From NCBI RefSeq assembly GCF_002019665.1, contig NZ_KV917375.1, forward strand, positions 1,989,175-2,053,174: a DNA stretch of 64,000 nt, read 5' to 3'. Both the position numbers and the translations under genes were made by a program. The stretch's first letter is position 1; each line of letters begins with the position of its first letter. This DNA comes from Sutcliffiella halmapala. GTDB lineage: Bacteria > Bacillota > Bacilli > Bacillales > Bacillaceae_I. The notes under the pieces are model-generated. The model did no database searches. It had not been told where the DNA came from and worked only from the letters and a program-made list of their open reading frames with translations. Positions 1 through 9,299 of this stretch are shown in pieces.

Positions 1-1
1 A

Positions 2-757
2 AAAGGGATCAAAAAGCTAGAAGAGGCTGGTATTAGTGTCGAGGTTGGTGTTTGTGAAGAAGAAGCGCTAGCGTTAAACGCAGTATTTTTTCACTATATA
101 AAAACGAAGACACCATATGTAACGTTAAAAACCGCTTCGAGTTTAGATGGGAAAACGGCGACTGTCACAAAGAATAGTAAATGGATTACAGGGGAGGAAG
201 CTCGTCTTGATGTCCATCGGTATCGCCATCAGCATGACGCAATCCTTGTTGGAGTGGAGACAATCATAGCGGATAATCCGAGTCTAACTACAAGATTGCC
301 GAACGGTGGCAAGAATCCAATTAGAGTTATCCTAGATACAGCGCTAAGGACTCCATTGAATGCGAAGGTTGTGACGGATTCCGCGGCACCAACATGGATT
401 ATTACCGCCTCTAATGTGAACGAGGAAAAAGTACAGGATTTTCACAATGATCAAGTCTCTATTCTTCCGCTTCCGACCATGAAAATAGAAATACACTCTC
501 TGCTAGCTTTACTTGGAGAACGTGGTATCACCTCTTTATTTGTCGAAGGAGGAGCTACTGTGAATGGGAGCTTTCTTAAAGAAGGTTTTATTAATCAAGT
601 GATTACGTACATCGCGCCAAAGTTAATTGGTGGAAGACATGCGCCGACAATGATTGGCGGAGAAGGTTTTGCGACAATGGATGAGTGTATGCTTCTTGAA
701 GTGAAAGAATGTACAAGAATGGGGCAAGACATCAAGATAGTCTCGGTTCCAAGGTAA
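2..757 (+). CDS. ribD: Riboflavin biosynthesis protein RibD, 3' part (reductase domain)
   Basis: The reading frame is open from base 2, so the start codon and the N-terminal deaminase domain lie upstream of the window. The visible part is the C-terminal reductase domain, which reduces the ribosylamino-pyrimidinone intermediate with NADPH in riboflavin synthesis. Diagnostic segments are TLKTASSLDGKTA (about base 121), WITGEEAR, the LVGVETIIADNPSLTTR substrate loop and FVEGGATVNGSF near the C-terminus. It is followed 12 bp later by ribE, the standard operon order. The second half alone could be mistaken for a stand-alone reductase, but the open frame into the window edge argues for bifunctional RibD. 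Confidence 0.95.
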   Translation, partial: KGIKKLEEAGISVEVGVCEEEALALNAVFFHYIKTKTPYVTLKTASSLDGKTATVTKNSKWITGEEARLDVHRYRHQHDAILVGVETIIADNPSLTTRLPNGGKNPIRVILDTALRTPLNAKVVTDSAAPTWIITASNVNEEKVQDFHNDQVSILPLPTMKIEIHSLLALLGERGITSLFVEGGATVNGSFLKEGFINQVITYIAPKLIGGRHAPTMIGGEGFATMDECMLLEVKECTRMGQDIKIVSVPR

Positions 758-769
758 GGAGAGATTTTC

Positions 770-1423
770 ATGTTCACAGGAATTATTGAAGAAATCGGAA
801 CAATTAAGCAACTAACTCGTGGCGATCAGGCAATTATCTTAGAAATTGCAGCAAAGAAGGTATTAGAGGATGTTAAGCTTGGGGATAGTATCGCAGTCAA
901 TGGAGTTTGTTTAACCGTTACTACTTTTTCAGCAAATCATTTCACGGTAGATGTGATGCCAGAAACTGTACACGCTACTTCGCTAAGTGAGTTATCAGCA
1001 GGTTCAAAGGTTAATCTTGAACGAGCAATGCTTGCGAATGGCAGATTTGGTGGGCATTTTGTTAGTGGGCATGTGGATGGAACAGGCTTCATCAAGGAGA
1101 AGAGAAGAGTTTCAAATGCTGTTTACTACACTATCTCGGTAGAAAGTCAGCTTGCCAAGTTCCTTATGCTTAAGGGCTCAATAACGGTTGATGGTACAAG
1201 CCTAACGATATTTGGTGTAACGATGGATTCGTTCACGATATCATTGATTCCCCATACCTTAAATGAAACAATCCTCGGTGGTAAAGAAAAGGGAGATAAA
1301 GTCAATATTGAAGTGGATATGTTGGCAAAATACATGGATCATTTATTGAAGCGAACGGAATCAACTCCAAAAAGTAAATCAAGCATATCCACGTCATTCT
1401 TAGAAGAACATGGATACAAATAA
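770..1423 (+). CDS. ribE: Riboflavin synthase alpha chain
   Basis: Catalyses dismutation of two 6,7-dimethyl-8-ribityllumazine molecules to riboflavin and the pyrimidine precursor. The protein is 217 aa, the usual length, and consists of two homologous lumazine-binding barrels. Each begins with the typical pattern: [10 protein letters not shown] at residue 1 and [13 protein letters not shown] near residue 95. VNGVCLTV and [11 protein letters not shown] are the paired ligand-loop motifs. The ATG is preceded by AAGGAGAG. It sits 12 bp after ribD and 14 bp before ribBA in the riboflavin operon. Confidence 0.97.
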   Translation: MFTGIIEEIGTIKQLTRGDQAIILEIAAKKVLEDVKLGDSIAVNGVCLTVTTFSANHFTVDVMPETVHATSLSELSAGSKVNLERAMLANGRFGGHFVSGHVDGTGFIKEKRRVSNAVYYTISVESQLAKFLMLKGSITVDGTSLTIFGVTMDSFTISLIPHTLNETILGGKEKGDKVNIEVDMLAKYMDHLLKRTESTPKSKSSISTSFLEEHGYK

Positions 1424-1437
1424 GGTGGGTGATTGGA

Positions 1438-2640
1438 ATGAGTAAAATGTTTAATTCGATTGAGGAAGCGTTAATAGACTTGGAAAATGGGAAAGTAATC
1501 ATTGTTTGTGATGATGAGGATCGGGAAAATGAAGGGGATTTTGTTTCATTAGCCGAAAAAGCAACACCAGCTGTCATTAACTTTATGGCGACGCATGGTA
1601 GGGGGTTAATATGTGTACCTGTTACCGAGGAGCTTGCGGAAAAATTAGAATTAGTTCCAATGGTAAACCATAATACAGACTCCCATGGGACGGCGTTTAC
1701 GATTAGTGTTGATCATATATCAACGACTACAGGTATTTCTGCTTATGAACGATCCACCACGATACTAGAGCTTTTAACTCCAGCTGCAAAAGGTGGAGAT
1801 TTTAAGAGACCTGGTCACATTTTTCCACTTGTTGCAAAAAAAGGTGGGGTCTTGAGAAGAGCAGGACATACTGAAGCAGCAGTTGACTTAGCGCAAATGA
1901 GTGGCTCATATCCTGCAGGAGTTATCTGTGAGATTATGAACGAAGATGGTTCGATGGCAAGAGTTCCTGAGTTAAGGCAGATTGCTGATAAGTTTGACTT
2001 GAAAATGATTACGATAAAAGATTTAATACAATATCGGAACCGGAAAGATAAGTTAGTACAACGAGAAGTGGAAATTAAGCTTCCAACCGAATTTGGTGAC
2101 TTTCGTGCGATTGGCTACTCTAATATTGTAGATGGAAAAGAGCATGTTGCTCTTGTCAAAGGCGAAATCAACCCAACTACTCCTACATTAGTTCGCGTTC
2201 ATTCGGAATGTTTAACGGGAGATGTATTTGGTTCTAATCGTTGTGACTGTGGCCCTCAGCTCCATGCAGCTCTGGCACAAATCGAGAAGGCGGGAAATGG
2301 GGTCCTTCTCTATATGCGTCAAGAAGGGCGAGGAATTGGCCTATTAAACAAAATGAGAGCATACAAGCTACAAGAACAAGGTTATGATACAGTCGAGGCT
2401 AATGAAAAATTAGGCTTTGGAGCGGATCTACGAGATTATGGAATTGGTGCGCAAATTCTCCGTGACCTCGGTATCTCAAAAATGAATCTCTTGACGAATA
2501 ATCCACGTAAAATTGCTGGTCTAAAAGGATACGGATTAGCAGTAGTCGATCGAATTCCTTTACAAATGCCAGCAAAAGAAGCCAATGAGCACTATCTAAA
2601 AACAAAATCAACGAAACTAGGACATATGTTGCATTTTTAA
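1438..2640 (+). CDS. ribBA: Bifunctional DHBP synthase / GTP cyclohydrolase II
   Basis: A 400-aa fusion supplying both precursors of riboflavin. Residues 1-200 are 3,4-dihydroxy-2-butanone-4-phosphate synthase, with the acidic [10 protein letters not shown] loop and the HTEAAVDLA motif. Residues 201-400 are GTP cyclohydrolase II, with the zinc site [17 protein letters not shown] and the RQEGRGIGL loop. A GTG at 1429 opens the same frame, but ATG 1438 is better because AAGGTGGG at 1423-1430 then lies 7 bases upstream. After it the operon is interrupted by a dispersed repeat before ribH. Confidence 0.97.
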   Translation: MSKMFNSIEEALIDLENGKVIIVCDDEDRENEGDFVSLAEKATPAVINFMATHGRGLICVPVTEELAEKLELVPMVNHNTDSHGTAFTISVDHISTTTGISAYERSTTILELLTPAAKGGDFKRPGHIFPLVAKKGGVLRRAGHTEAAVDLAQMSGSYPAGVICEIMNEDGSMARVPELRQIADKFDLKMITIKDLIQYRNRKDKLVQREVEIKLPTEFGDFRAIGYSNIVDGKEHVALVKGEINPTTPTLVRVHSECLTGDVFGSNRCDCGPQLHAALAQIEKAGNGVLLYMRQEGRGIGLLNKMRAYKLQEQGYDTVEANEKLGFGADLRDYGIGAQILRDLGISKMNLLTNNPRKIAGLKGYGLAVVDRIPLQMPAKEANEHYLKTKSTKLGHMLHF

Positions 2641-2698
2641 ACGAATAGCACTGTTAAGAAAAAAACGGATGATATGCTTAGATAACTATAGTAAAACC

Positions 2699-2840
2699 GT
2701 TAAGTATTCCCGTCTCCCCTGTAGATTGTAGTGCAAGGTGTGAGACTCCTGCGGGAGGCTCCCGGACCGCCCGCTTTCGCTGCCACCTGGCACGGAAATC
2801 TACAGGGGTTCAAAGTAGCCAGTTTATATTTTTAGGGTAG
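2699..2840 (+). repeat. Dispersed repeat, family 1, copy A (inside rib operon)
   Basis: About 142 bp. It begins GTTAAGT, then CCCCTGTAGATT, and ends AAATCTACAGGGG followed by a TTTTTAGGGTAG tail. The two CCCTGTAGATT ends form imperfect terminal inverted repeats. The internal part is shorter than in copies at 54789 and 61407. It fills most of the 233-bp gap between ribBA and ribH. No coding frame of its own is credible. Confidence 0.85.
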
Positions 2841-2873
2841 ACAAACAATTAAAAATTTTGGAGGTAGAGGAAA

Positions 2874-3338
2874 ATGGGTAAAATTTTTGAAGGTAATTTA
2901 GTAGGATCAGGACTTAAGTTTGCAATAGTAGTAGGAAGATTTAATGAATTTATCACGAGTAAACTGTTAGGTGGCGCACAAGATGCGTTAAAGAGACATG
3001 GAGTAGAAGAGGACCAAGTGGATGTTGCCTGGGTACCAGGAGCGTTTGAAATTCCACTTGTTGCGAAAAGATTAGCCGATTCAGGAAAATACGATGCGGT
3101 TATTACCCTTGGGACTGTAATTCGTGGAGCTACACCTCATTTTGATTACGTTTGTAATGAAGCGGCAAAAGGAGTTTCAGCAGCTTCCATGGCATCTGGC
3201 GTTCCAATTATCTTTGGTGTATTAACAACAGAAACAATCGAACAAGCGATCGAACGAGCAGGAACGAAGGCTGGAAATAAAGGCTGGGAAGCTGCAGCAG
3301 CAGCAATTGAGATGGCTAATTTATTACGCGAATTTTAA
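2874..3338 (+). CDS. ribH: 6,7-dimethyl-8-ribityllumazine synthase
   Basis: Condenses the ribitylamino-pyrimidinedione with 3,4-dihydroxy-2-butanone 4-phosphate. The product is 154 aa, the normal size of the subunit that forms the 60-mer capsid around riboflavin synthase in Bacillus. Recognisable segments are [48 protein letters not shown] and the [11 protein letters not shown] loop. GGAGGTAGAGG precedes the ATG. It is separated from ribBA by repeat copy A, so its supply of transcript depends on read-through of that element or on a local promoter. Confidence 0.97.
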   Translation: MGKIFEGNLVGSGLKFAIVVGRFNEFITSKLLGGAQDALKRHGVEEDQVDVAWVPGAFEIPLVAKRLADSGKYDAVITLGTVIRGATPHFDYVCNEAAKGVSAASMASGVPIIFGVLTTETIEQAIERAGTKAGNKGWEAAAAAIEMANLLREF

Positions 3339-3495
3339 GATATATTCAAAAAAGGTATACAATCTAGTAGCGATTGGATAGAATGTATATTTAAGAGTAA
3401 GTTAATTGTAAAAAAACAGGAACCTTTTTTATTTGGTTGCCTATACTACTTATATCATTTATTAAGAAAGTTTTTTCGATAATGAGGGGTAATGT

Positions 3496-3843
3496 ATGTT
3501 AATTCGTTATAAAAAGAGCTTCGAAAAAATCGCCATGGGGCTTATGTCTTTTATGCCAACCGAGAAAGAGCTAAAAAAACTACAGCAAACCATGAAAGCT
3601 TACGAAGAAAATGAGAATTGGCAACTTTTCCTATGGAAGCAAGAAGACATCATAGGAATTCTCGGTGTGGTAGAAGAGACGGACAGCGTCACGCTCCAGC
3701 ATATTAGTGTGAGTCCATCCCACCGTCAACAAGGTTGTGGGAAGAATATGGTGAAGGCATTAAAAGAATACTATCCTACTAAATCTGTGAAGACAACTGA
3801 GTATACAACTGGATTTATGGAGAAATGTAATCAGGAACAGTGA
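3496..3843 (+). CDS. ribT: RibT-like GNAT N-acetyltransferase
   Basis: A 115-aa GNAT-fold protein at the end of the riboflavin operon. The N-terminus LIRYKKSFEKIAMGLMSFMP closely matches the Bacillus RibT start. The acetyl-CoA loop is HRQQGCGKNMV (about residue 75), preceded by the beta-strand ISVSPS. B. subtilis RibT is about 124 aa, so this one is slightly short at the C-terminus but not visibly broken. The substrate is unproven; the position after ribH suggests a role linked to flavin synthesis. GAGGGGT precedes the ATG. Confidence 0.88.
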   Translation: MLIRYKKSFEKIAMGLMSFMPTEKELKKLQQTMKAYEENENWQLFLWKQEDIIGILGVVEETDSVTLQHISVSPSHRQQGCGKNMVKALKEYYPTKSVKTTEYTTGFMEKCNQEQ

Positions 3844-3887
3844 TTTTTCTCTAAGCCACAATTTAACAATATATACTCTATGTAAAG

Positions 3888-3925
3888 AAAGGAAGGCAAC
3901 CAAATAGGTTAGCCTTCCTTTTCTT
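3888..3925. terminator. Bidirectional terminator between ribT and ypuF
   Basis: AAGGAAGGCAACC pairs with GGTTAGCCTTCCTT across a 6-base loop, with one unpaired A, and is flanked by A- and T-rich runs on both sides. It lies between convergent ribT and ypuF and overlaps the last codons and stop of ypuF. Confidence 0.85.
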
Positions 3926-4442
3926 TACTTTGCTGTCTTTTCATTAATTGTACGAGTCTTTCATTGATGACATCTTCACGGTTGCGAGTAGAATGTCTAT
4001 TGATTAAGGAGTCGTTGGAAAGATCACTCGGTGAGCCCCAATGCTTATTCTGGATTTTTGCTTGCTTCATACAGCTAGTTAGCAAAGCGGAATCCGTAAT
4101 AGGTAAATTAAAGCTCTTATAGTCCTCTTTTTTTTCCACTTGCTGAATGTGTTCTGAAAGTAATGCTACTGTTTTTTCGCTGTCAAGTCCGAGCTTATTT
4201 ATTGCTGTTCTTTCCTTGTTGATTATTTTCACAGCATTTTTTAGCATTTTTTGCGCACCGTTAAAGTTACCTCTGCGATGATGATATAAGCCAACTGCTA
4301 TTTGGATTAGTCCAACCCAATGTAGTTCTCGCTCATTAGCCTCGCGTTCTTTCCAATGCTCTTCTAGTACTTCATGGCATTCAAAATAGTCGCGATCACA
4401 ATGAAAATAATGTAAAAAATCAACATAAGCTTGTGGATACAA
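3909..4442 (-). CDS. ypuF: DUF309 family protein YpuF
   Basis: A 177-aa soluble protein of unknown biochemical role. The family signature is near the N-terminus: DRDYFECHEVLEEHWKE, followed by LHWVGLIQIAVGLYHHRRGNF, a compact helical bundle with conserved His/Glu. The C-terminal 50 residues are charged and rich in Asn and Arg. It is transcribed away from scpA and toward ribT; the same gene sits at this place in Bacillus subtilis as I recall. Only the family assignment is supported. Confidence 0.85.
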   Translation of the reverse strand: MYPQAYVDFLHYFHCDRDYFECHEVLEEHWKEREANERELHWVGLIQIAVGLYHHRRGNFNGAQKMLKNAVKIINKERTAINKLGLDSEKTVALLSEHIQQVEKKEDYKSFNLPITDSALLTSCMKQAKIQNKHWGSPSDLSNDSLINRHSTRNREDVINERLVQLMKRQQSKEKEG

Positions 4443-4571
4443 AGGATTTCCCCCTTTTAAAAAACATAATTATATTTTATCATAATCATGAAAACTCTAT
4501 AAAATAAAGCTGAAATACTCTATACTATACTATTGTAAAGTTTGCTGATTAAGTTGGGTGGATGAAGAAAC

Positions 4572-5348
4572 GTGCAGGAATATAATGTGAAAGTAGAAGC
4601 TTTTGAAGGTCCATTAGACCTTTTGCTTCATTTAATAAATCGACTAGAGATTGATATATATGATATCCCAGTTGCTCAAATTACAGAGCAATATTTATTT
4701 TATATACATACGATGAAAGAGTTACAATTAGACGTTGCGAGTGAATACCTTGTGATGGCTGCGACCTTACTAGAGATTAAGAGTAAAATGCTCTTACCTA
4801 AGCATGAAGAAGAAATAGTAATAGAAGATGAAGAATTTGGAGAGTTTGAGGAAGATCCTCGCGAAGAATTAATGAATCGATTGATAGAATATCGAAAATA
4901 TAAAGAAGCGGCAGATGATCTGAAAGAACTGGAAGAAGAAAGAAGTCATATATACACGAAACCTCCTAGTGATTTAAGTGCGCTTGTTAAAAATGTAGAG
5001 CCAGAAGAAGTAAAACTAGATGTATCTCTTTACGATATGTTAGGTGCGCTTCAGAAGTTGATGCGTCGTAAAAAACTTCAAAAACCTTTACAAACTAGAA
5101 TAACGAGACAAGAAATCCCCATTGAAAAAAGAATGGAGGAGCTTATTGAGGATTTGCGTAATTTTAAAGGAAGAAAGCATTTCTTTGATCTTTTTCCAGA
5201 GTCGAGTAAAGAATATATTGTGGTTACTTTTTTAGCAATTCTTGAGCTATTAAAAAAGAATACGATTCTACTTGAGCAGGAGAATAATTTTTCAGATATA
5301 TATGTGTCGTATCAGGAAGGAGGAGCTACAGAAGTTGGATATTATTAA
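4572..5348 (+). CDS. scpA: Segregation and condensation protein A
   Basis: Kleisin subunit of the SMC-ScpA-ScpB condensin that organises and segregates the chromosome. The 258-aa protein starts [15 protein letters not shown], the conserved N-terminal helix-turn-helix that binds the SMC neck. It has an acidic middle ([22 protein letters not shown]) and a C-terminal winged helix ending in the [10 protein letters not shown] motif. The GTG at 4572 is the only suitable start before this block. scpB begins inside its 3' end, so the two are translationally coupled. Confidence 0.96.
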   Translation: MQEYNVKVEAFEGPLDLLLHLINRLEIDIYDIPVAQITEQYLFYIHTMKELQLDVASEYLVMAATLLEIKSKMLLPKHEEEIVIEDEEFGEFEEDPREELMNRLIEYRKYKEAADDLKELEEERSHIYTKPPSDLSALVKNVEPEEVKLDVSLYDMLGALQKLMRRKKLQKPLQTRITRQEIPIEKRMEELIEDLRNFKGRKHFFDLFPESSKEYIVVTFLAILELLKKNTILLEQENNFSDIYVSYQEGGATEVGYY

Positions 5349-5913
5349 GTGGAAATCCATTGTAGAAAGCTTGCTATTTGCAGCGGGCGATGAGGGCTTG
5401 ACCTTAAAGCAGCTAACGACAGTTTTAGAAATAGATGAACGTGTTGTCTTAGATGTTATTAGTTCATTAAAGGATGATTATCAAGCTCCAGATAGGGGAA
5501 TAGCAATCATAGAGCTTGCTGGCACCTGGCAGCTAACCACCAAAAAAGAGCATTCTACCTATTTAAAAAAGCTAGTTGAATCACCAGTCACACAATCTTT
5601 GTCACAAGCAGCGTTAGAAACACTTGCAATTGTGGCTTATAAGCAACCCATTACAAGAACGGAAGTAGAAAGCATTCGCGGGGTGAAAAGTGAACGTCCA
5701 TTGCAAACCCTTGCTGCTAAAGCGCTTGTGAAAGAGGTAGGTCGTGCAGAAGGAACAGGACGCGCCATTCTGTATGGAACAACGAGGGAATTTCTCGATT
5801 ACTTTGGCTTAAAAGATATAAAAGAGTTACCACCTCTCTCCGTAAGTGTCGAAGATAGTGAAGAAGAAGCTGATTTGTTTTTTGAAAAGTTTCAAGAAAC
5901 GTTTGAAAATTAA
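5335..5913 (+). CDS. scpB: Segregation and condensation protein B
   Basis: Partner of ScpA in the SMC complex; tandem winged-helix protein, 192 aa. Core motifs are [18 protein letters not shown] at the N-terminus, [18 protein letters not shown] and the [13 protein letters not shown] turn. The open frame extends upstream to 5272, but the TTG at 5335 is chosen because AGGAAGGAGGAG (5313-5324) lies 10 bases before it and the homologous protein starts here. This puts the start 14 bp inside scpA. The acidic C-terminal tail is normal for the family. Confidence 0.95.
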   Translation: MDIIKWKSIVESLLFAAGDEGLTLKQLTTVLEIDERVVLDVISSLKDDYQAPDRGIAIIELAGTWQLTTKKEHSTYLKKLVESPVTQSLSQAALETLAIVAYKQPITRTEVESIRGVKSERPLQTLAAKALVKEVGRAEGTGRAILYGTTREFLDYFGLKDIKELPPLSVSVEDSEEEADLFFEKFQETFEN

Positions 5914-5982
5914 AACGGTTTGGACGAAAGTATGGTAAAATAGTAGTACATAATAGATCTGCTACTAGTAAGGGGTGTAAAA

Positions 5983-6411
5983 ATGCGAATTACGGAATTA
6001 AAAGGCTATGAATTAGAAAAAGCACAACCGAATACATCAGAAGATTTTTTTAACCGTTCAGAAGTAACTTTTGAGGAAAACGGAGAAGAAAGAACTTTTC
6101 ATGTGCTCTATATTCGCTATTTTGATGAAACCTTTTCTGAATTTTTGCATGTTGGAGTAGAAAGTGATCCGGTCTTTCAAATTGGAGAGAAAGTTATAAA
6201 TTTTAAAGATTTAGTAGCTATCACGTGTTTAATAAAAAATCCAAGCTTCAGGCATCGTAAACGTATTTACATAAATACCCAAGAAGAGTTTGCTCGCTAT
6301 TTTGAAGGTGTTAACGTACCCAAACTAAAAGAAATCTTTGATGGACTGATTCATCAAGGGGAATATACGCTAACTTCTCCTTTACACTTTTTGGCACAGC
6401 CATCCGCATAA
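5983..6411 (+). CDS. Unrecognised 142-aa protein
   Basis: I do not recognise a family. The frame is a clean ATG open reading frame with AAGGGGTG upstream, lying between scpB and ypuI on the same strand. The protein has no signal peptide or membrane segment. It is rich in Phe, Glu and Arg, with a basic patch FRHRKRIYINT near residue 86 preceded by alternating hydrophobic stretches (FHVLYIRYFDETF, FQIGEKVINFKDLVAITCLI) that read as beta-strands. A short DNA- or protein-binding beta-rich fold is possible but unproven. Codon use resembles the neighbours. Confidence 0.7.
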   Translation: MRITELKGYELEKAQPNTSEDFFNRSEVTFEENGEERTFHVLYIRYFDETFSEFLHVGVESDPVFQIGEKVINFKDLVAITCLIKNPSFRHRKRIYINTQEEFARYFEGVNVPKLKEIFDGLIHQGEYTLTSPLHFLAQPSA

Positions 6412-6515
6412 GTTAATAAGCTAGTCATAGATATTGAATAAAAAACGTATCGTTATAGAAGTCGCTACATTCCTAGAATTTACTATTAAACCTATACATG
6501 GAGGGTCCATTACAA

Positions 6516-7004
6516 ATGGCAAATACGATTGTAAAAACTCAGACAGAACAAGTAGAGAGTTTTTTAGGTAATACGGTACAACAATTAAATGATTTTTTAA
6601 ATGAAGTAACACTATCGTCTTTAATTTCAGAGACATCTGGCACGAAAGCATATGTGGAATTATTACTTGCTAACACCCGTCGACTTACTGTGTTTTGTGA
6701 CGAAGGTCATAATGCTTGTCAAGTTATTTTAAAGGGAGCACCATTCCGCAAATCAGCAGCCGAAAAGGTCTTATATAATATATATCACCAATGCATAGAG
6801 GAGTTTTTTGCTCCTAAAAATGATGCATGGTATGAGGATAGCCGCTCTGCTTATACTGGGAAGAATTCCATCCAATTCCATGAGACTCCTCCAGAAACGT
6901 TAAAAGCGGTTATTAGACAATTAGAGAGTGATTTTCAAACAATAAGAGAAGAACTTGAGTACTATGAAACAGATTATCGCACGAAAATGATTCAAAGTAA
7001 TTAA
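6516..7004 (+). CDS. ypuI: DUF3907 family protein YpuI
   Basis: Conserved Bacillus protein of unknown role, 162 aa. It begins ANTIVKTQTEQVESFL, followed by an amphipathic helix and a compact domain containing RRLTVFCDEGHNACQVI and IYHQCIEEFFAPK. An ATG at 6498 lies upstream in frame, but it overlaps the GGAGGG ribosome binding site, so ATG 6516 is the start. The order scpB, ypuI, dacB, spmA, spmB is that of B. subtilis, here with an extra gene before it and sodF after it. Confidence 0.85.
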   Translation: MANTIVKTQTEQVESFLGNTVQQLNDFLNEVTLSSLISETSGTKAYVELLLANTRRLTVFCDEGHNACQVILKGAPFRKSAAEKVLYNIYHQCIEEFFAPKNDAWYEDSRSAYTGKNSIQFHETPPETLKAVIRQLESDFQTIREELEYYETDYRTKMIQSN

Positions 7005-7011
7005 CATTATC

Positions 7012-7050
7012 ATACACCTAATCCGTTAGTGGACTGGGTGTATTTTTTTT
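7012..7050 (+). terminator. Intrinsic terminator after ypuI
   Basis: ATACACC pairs with GGTGTAT across a roughly 17-base loop and is followed by a run of eight T. It ends the scpA-to-ypuI transcription unit. Confidence 0.8.
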
Positions 7051-7170
7051 GTAAGTCATTTGTTTGGATAGTTAGTAAAGGAAGTTTGCCTGGCAAATTA
7101 GTGGGTACAACTTTCTTTTTCTCTTGCTCATCGCATAGGATAGCACGATGAGTTTTCTAGGAGGGGTAGA

Positions 7171-8049
7171 ATGATTAAACAAAATCAGAAAGTTTTTAGA
7201 CAATATTTAAATGATATGGAAAACTGGTGTTTGCAAGTGTTGACGGAAAATGGTGCAACTCGCTCAGAATGGGTAATGGACGTAAGAGACCTCTTAAAAA
7301 ACGTACAAACTGCTCAACAAAAGACTACAATTCTAGAATTAGATGTTTTGACAATGAAACAAAAAATGGAGGATGTAGCACAGGGATTCCAATTAGGACA
7401 AAATACGCGCCAAAATAATGGAAGGGTTCCAATTGGAGGACACAAATTACCGCCACTGCCGTATAGCTATACTGCACTTGAACCCTATATTTCAAGAGAT
7501 ATCATGGAAATTCATCACTTGAAACATCATAAAAGCTATGTAGATGGACTAAATCAAGCAGAATTGAAAATGCAAGAATCTCGGGATACTGGGAATTTCG
7601 ATCTTATCAAGCATTGGGCGAGGGAAGCGGCATTTCATGGTTCTGGGCACTATTTGCATACAATGTTTTGGGAGAATATGTCCCCTAGTGGCGGTGGTTT
7701 ACCTAAAGGAAGACTTCTTCAACAAATAATTCAAGACTTCGGAAGTTTTGATAAGTTTAAAAAACATTTTTCAGAAGCTGCTGATAAGGTAGAAGGCGTA
7801 GGCTGGGCGTTGCTGGTTTGGTCTCCTCGTGCACAAAGATTAGAAATTTTACAAACGGAAAAACAACAACTTTTCACACAATGGGATACGATACCATTGC
7901 TTGGACTTGATGTATGGGAGCATGCGTACTACTTGCAATATAAGAATAATAGGAAAGAGTATATAGACAATTGGTGGAATATCGTAAACTGGCGGGATGT
8001 CGAGAAACGGTTCCAAGAAGCGTCTAAATTAAAATGGAAATCGTATTAA
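7171..8049 (+). CDS. sodF: Fe/Mn superoxide dismutase with N-terminal extension (SodF-like)
   Basis: Converts superoxide to hydrogen peroxide and oxygen. The 292-aa product has about 90 N-terminal residues of predicted helix (QTAQQKTTILELDVLTMKQK) before a full iron/manganese SOD domain starting HKLPPLPYSY at residue 91. Metal ligands are present: IHHLKHHKSYV, HYLHTMFW and LDVWEHAYYLQY. Ordinary SodA is about 200 aa; the long form resembles Bacillus SodF (about 280 aa). Metal choice cannot be read reliably. It is a single-gene unit between terminators, just upstream of the sigma-E-type dacB operon. Confidence 0.88.
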   Translation: MIKQNQKVFRQYLNDMENWCLQVLTENGATRSEWVMDVRDLLKNVQTAQQKTTILELDVLTMKQKMEDVAQGFQLGQNTRQNNGRVPIGGHKLPPLPYSYTALEPYISRDIMEIHHLKHHKSYVDGLNQAELKMQESRDTGNFDLIKHWAREAAFHGSGHYLHTMFWENMSPSGGGLPKGRLLQQIIQDFGSFDKFKKHFSEAADKVEGVGWALLVWSPRAQRLEILQTEKQQLFTQWDTIPLLGLDVWEHAYYLQYKNNRKEYIDNWWNIVNWRDVEKRFQEASKLKWKSY

Positions 8050-8052
8050 GTT

Positions 8053-8077
8053 GGGGAGAGAAATCTTCCCTTTTTTT
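8053..8077 (+). terminator. Intrinsic terminator after sodF
   Basis: GGGGAGA pairs with TCTTCCC (one G-T pair) across GAAA and is followed by seven T. Confidence 0.85.
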
Positions 8078-8087
8078 GATGGAAAAA

Positions 8088-8115
8088 TCATATTAGGACA
8101 TGTTGAGCATAAACT
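8088..8115 (+). promoter_or_regulatory. Sigma-E-type promoter of dacB
   Basis: TCATATT at 8088-8094 and CATAAACT at 8108-8115 are separated by 13 bases. This fits the sigma-E pattern (ATATT, 13-15 bases, CATACAAT-like). The B. subtilis dacB-spmA-spmB operon is sigma-E dependent, which supports the call. Confidence 0.75.
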
Positions 8116-8147
8116 TGTACAAACATAGATAAAGGGATGGGGATTAG

Positions 8148-9299
8148 ATGTTACAAGCTAGAGTTATGTTCATCATCGCTTCTATTATGATGCTGGTGTT
8201 TAGTATAAGTTTTCCTTCGAGTGCAAAGGCAGAGCAGGTTGGAGTTAGTGCAAGAAATGCGGTTTTAATGGAGCAAGAGAGTGGTAGAGTCATCTTCGAA
8301 AAAAACGCACATGATAAGCAGCGTATTGCAAGTATTACAAAGGTCATGACAGCTATTATTGCGATTGAATCTGGGAAAATGGGAGAAATAGTAACGGTTA
8401 GTAATCGAGCTATTCATGCAGAAGGTTCTTCTATTTACTTAAAAAGTGGGGAGAAAATCAAGCTTGAGCATCTTGTATATGGATTAATGCTTCGATCAGG
8501 TAATGATTCAGCCGTTGCGATTGCCGAACATGTAGGAGGGAGCCTGGAAGGGTTTGTTTACATGATGAATGAAAAAGCAGCGGAAATTGGAATGTCCAAT
8601 ACGGAGTTCGCCAATCCCCATGGCTTAGATGATCATGAAAACCACTATTCCACCGCATATGACATGGCACTATTAACACGCTATGCAATGGAAAATGAGA
8701 AGTTTAGAGAGATTTCTGGAACAAAGGTTTATCGTGCACCGGCAGCACCAGGTGAATCGTGGGAAAGAAGCTGGACGAACAAACATCGTCTCGTAACAGG
8801 GATGTATTCCAATGCAACCGGAGGAAAGACTGGATTTACAAAACGAGCGAAACGAACGCTTATTACTACCGCCTCCAAAGATGGTTTGGATGCTATTGTG
8901 GTTACGTTGAACGGCCCGGACGATTGGCAAGATCATATTTATATGTTTAATCGTGCATTCGTAGATTATAAGCTTTATAACTTAGCACATGAAGGTAAGT
9001 TGAAAAACATTGAAGATGAATTCTATAAAAATAAAATTTTTATTGCAAGAGATATCCAGTATCCTTTAACTGTGAAAGAAAGAGAAAATGTTCGGATAAA
9101 TGTTACATTAGTAAAACCAAAAGAAGAGTGGGATCGCTCTGCAAATGTGCCTGATGTCGTAGGGAATTATACGGTGATATTAAATGATGAAATGATTGCA
9201 GAAACACCAATCTATTTTGAGAAGAAGGAGAAAGAATCTAGTGGATTTTGGTCCATTTTTAAAAATATATTCTTTATTTTTGCTGGTAAGCTACCATGA
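8148..9299 (+). CDS. dacB: Sporulation D-alanyl-D-alanine carboxypeptidase (PBP5*)
   Basis: Removes the terminal D-Ala from peptidoglycan stem peptides in the spore cortex, setting cross-linking. The 383-aa protein has a signal peptide ending SSAKA (about residue 27) and then the penicillin-binding motifs: active-site SITK with Ser62, SGN (LRSGNDSAVA) and KTG (GGKTGFTK). The C-terminal part is the beta-rich domain plus a hydrophobic tail (SIFKNIFFIFAGKL) that should anchor it to the membrane. A sigma-E-type promoter lies 33 bp upstream. The stop overlaps the spmA start as ATGA. Confidence 0.95.
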   Translation: MLQARVMFIIASIMMLVFSISFPSSAKAEQVGVSARNAVLMEQESGRVIFEKNAHDKQRIASITKVMTAIIAIESGKMGEIVTVSNRAIHAEGSSIYLKSGEKIKLEHLVYGLMLRSGNDSAVAIAEHVGGSLEGFVYMMNEKAAEIGMSNTEFANPHGLDDHENHYSTAYDMALLTRYAMENEKFREISGTKVYRAPAAPGESWERSWTNKHRLVTGMYSNATGGKTGFTKRAKRTLITTASKDGLDAIVVTLNGPDDWQDHIYMFNRAFVDYKLYNLAHEGKLKNIEDEFYKNKIFIARDIQYPLTVKERENVRINVTLVKPKEEWDRSANVPDVVGNYTVILNDEMIAETPIYFEKKEKESSGFWSIFKNIFFIFAGKLP

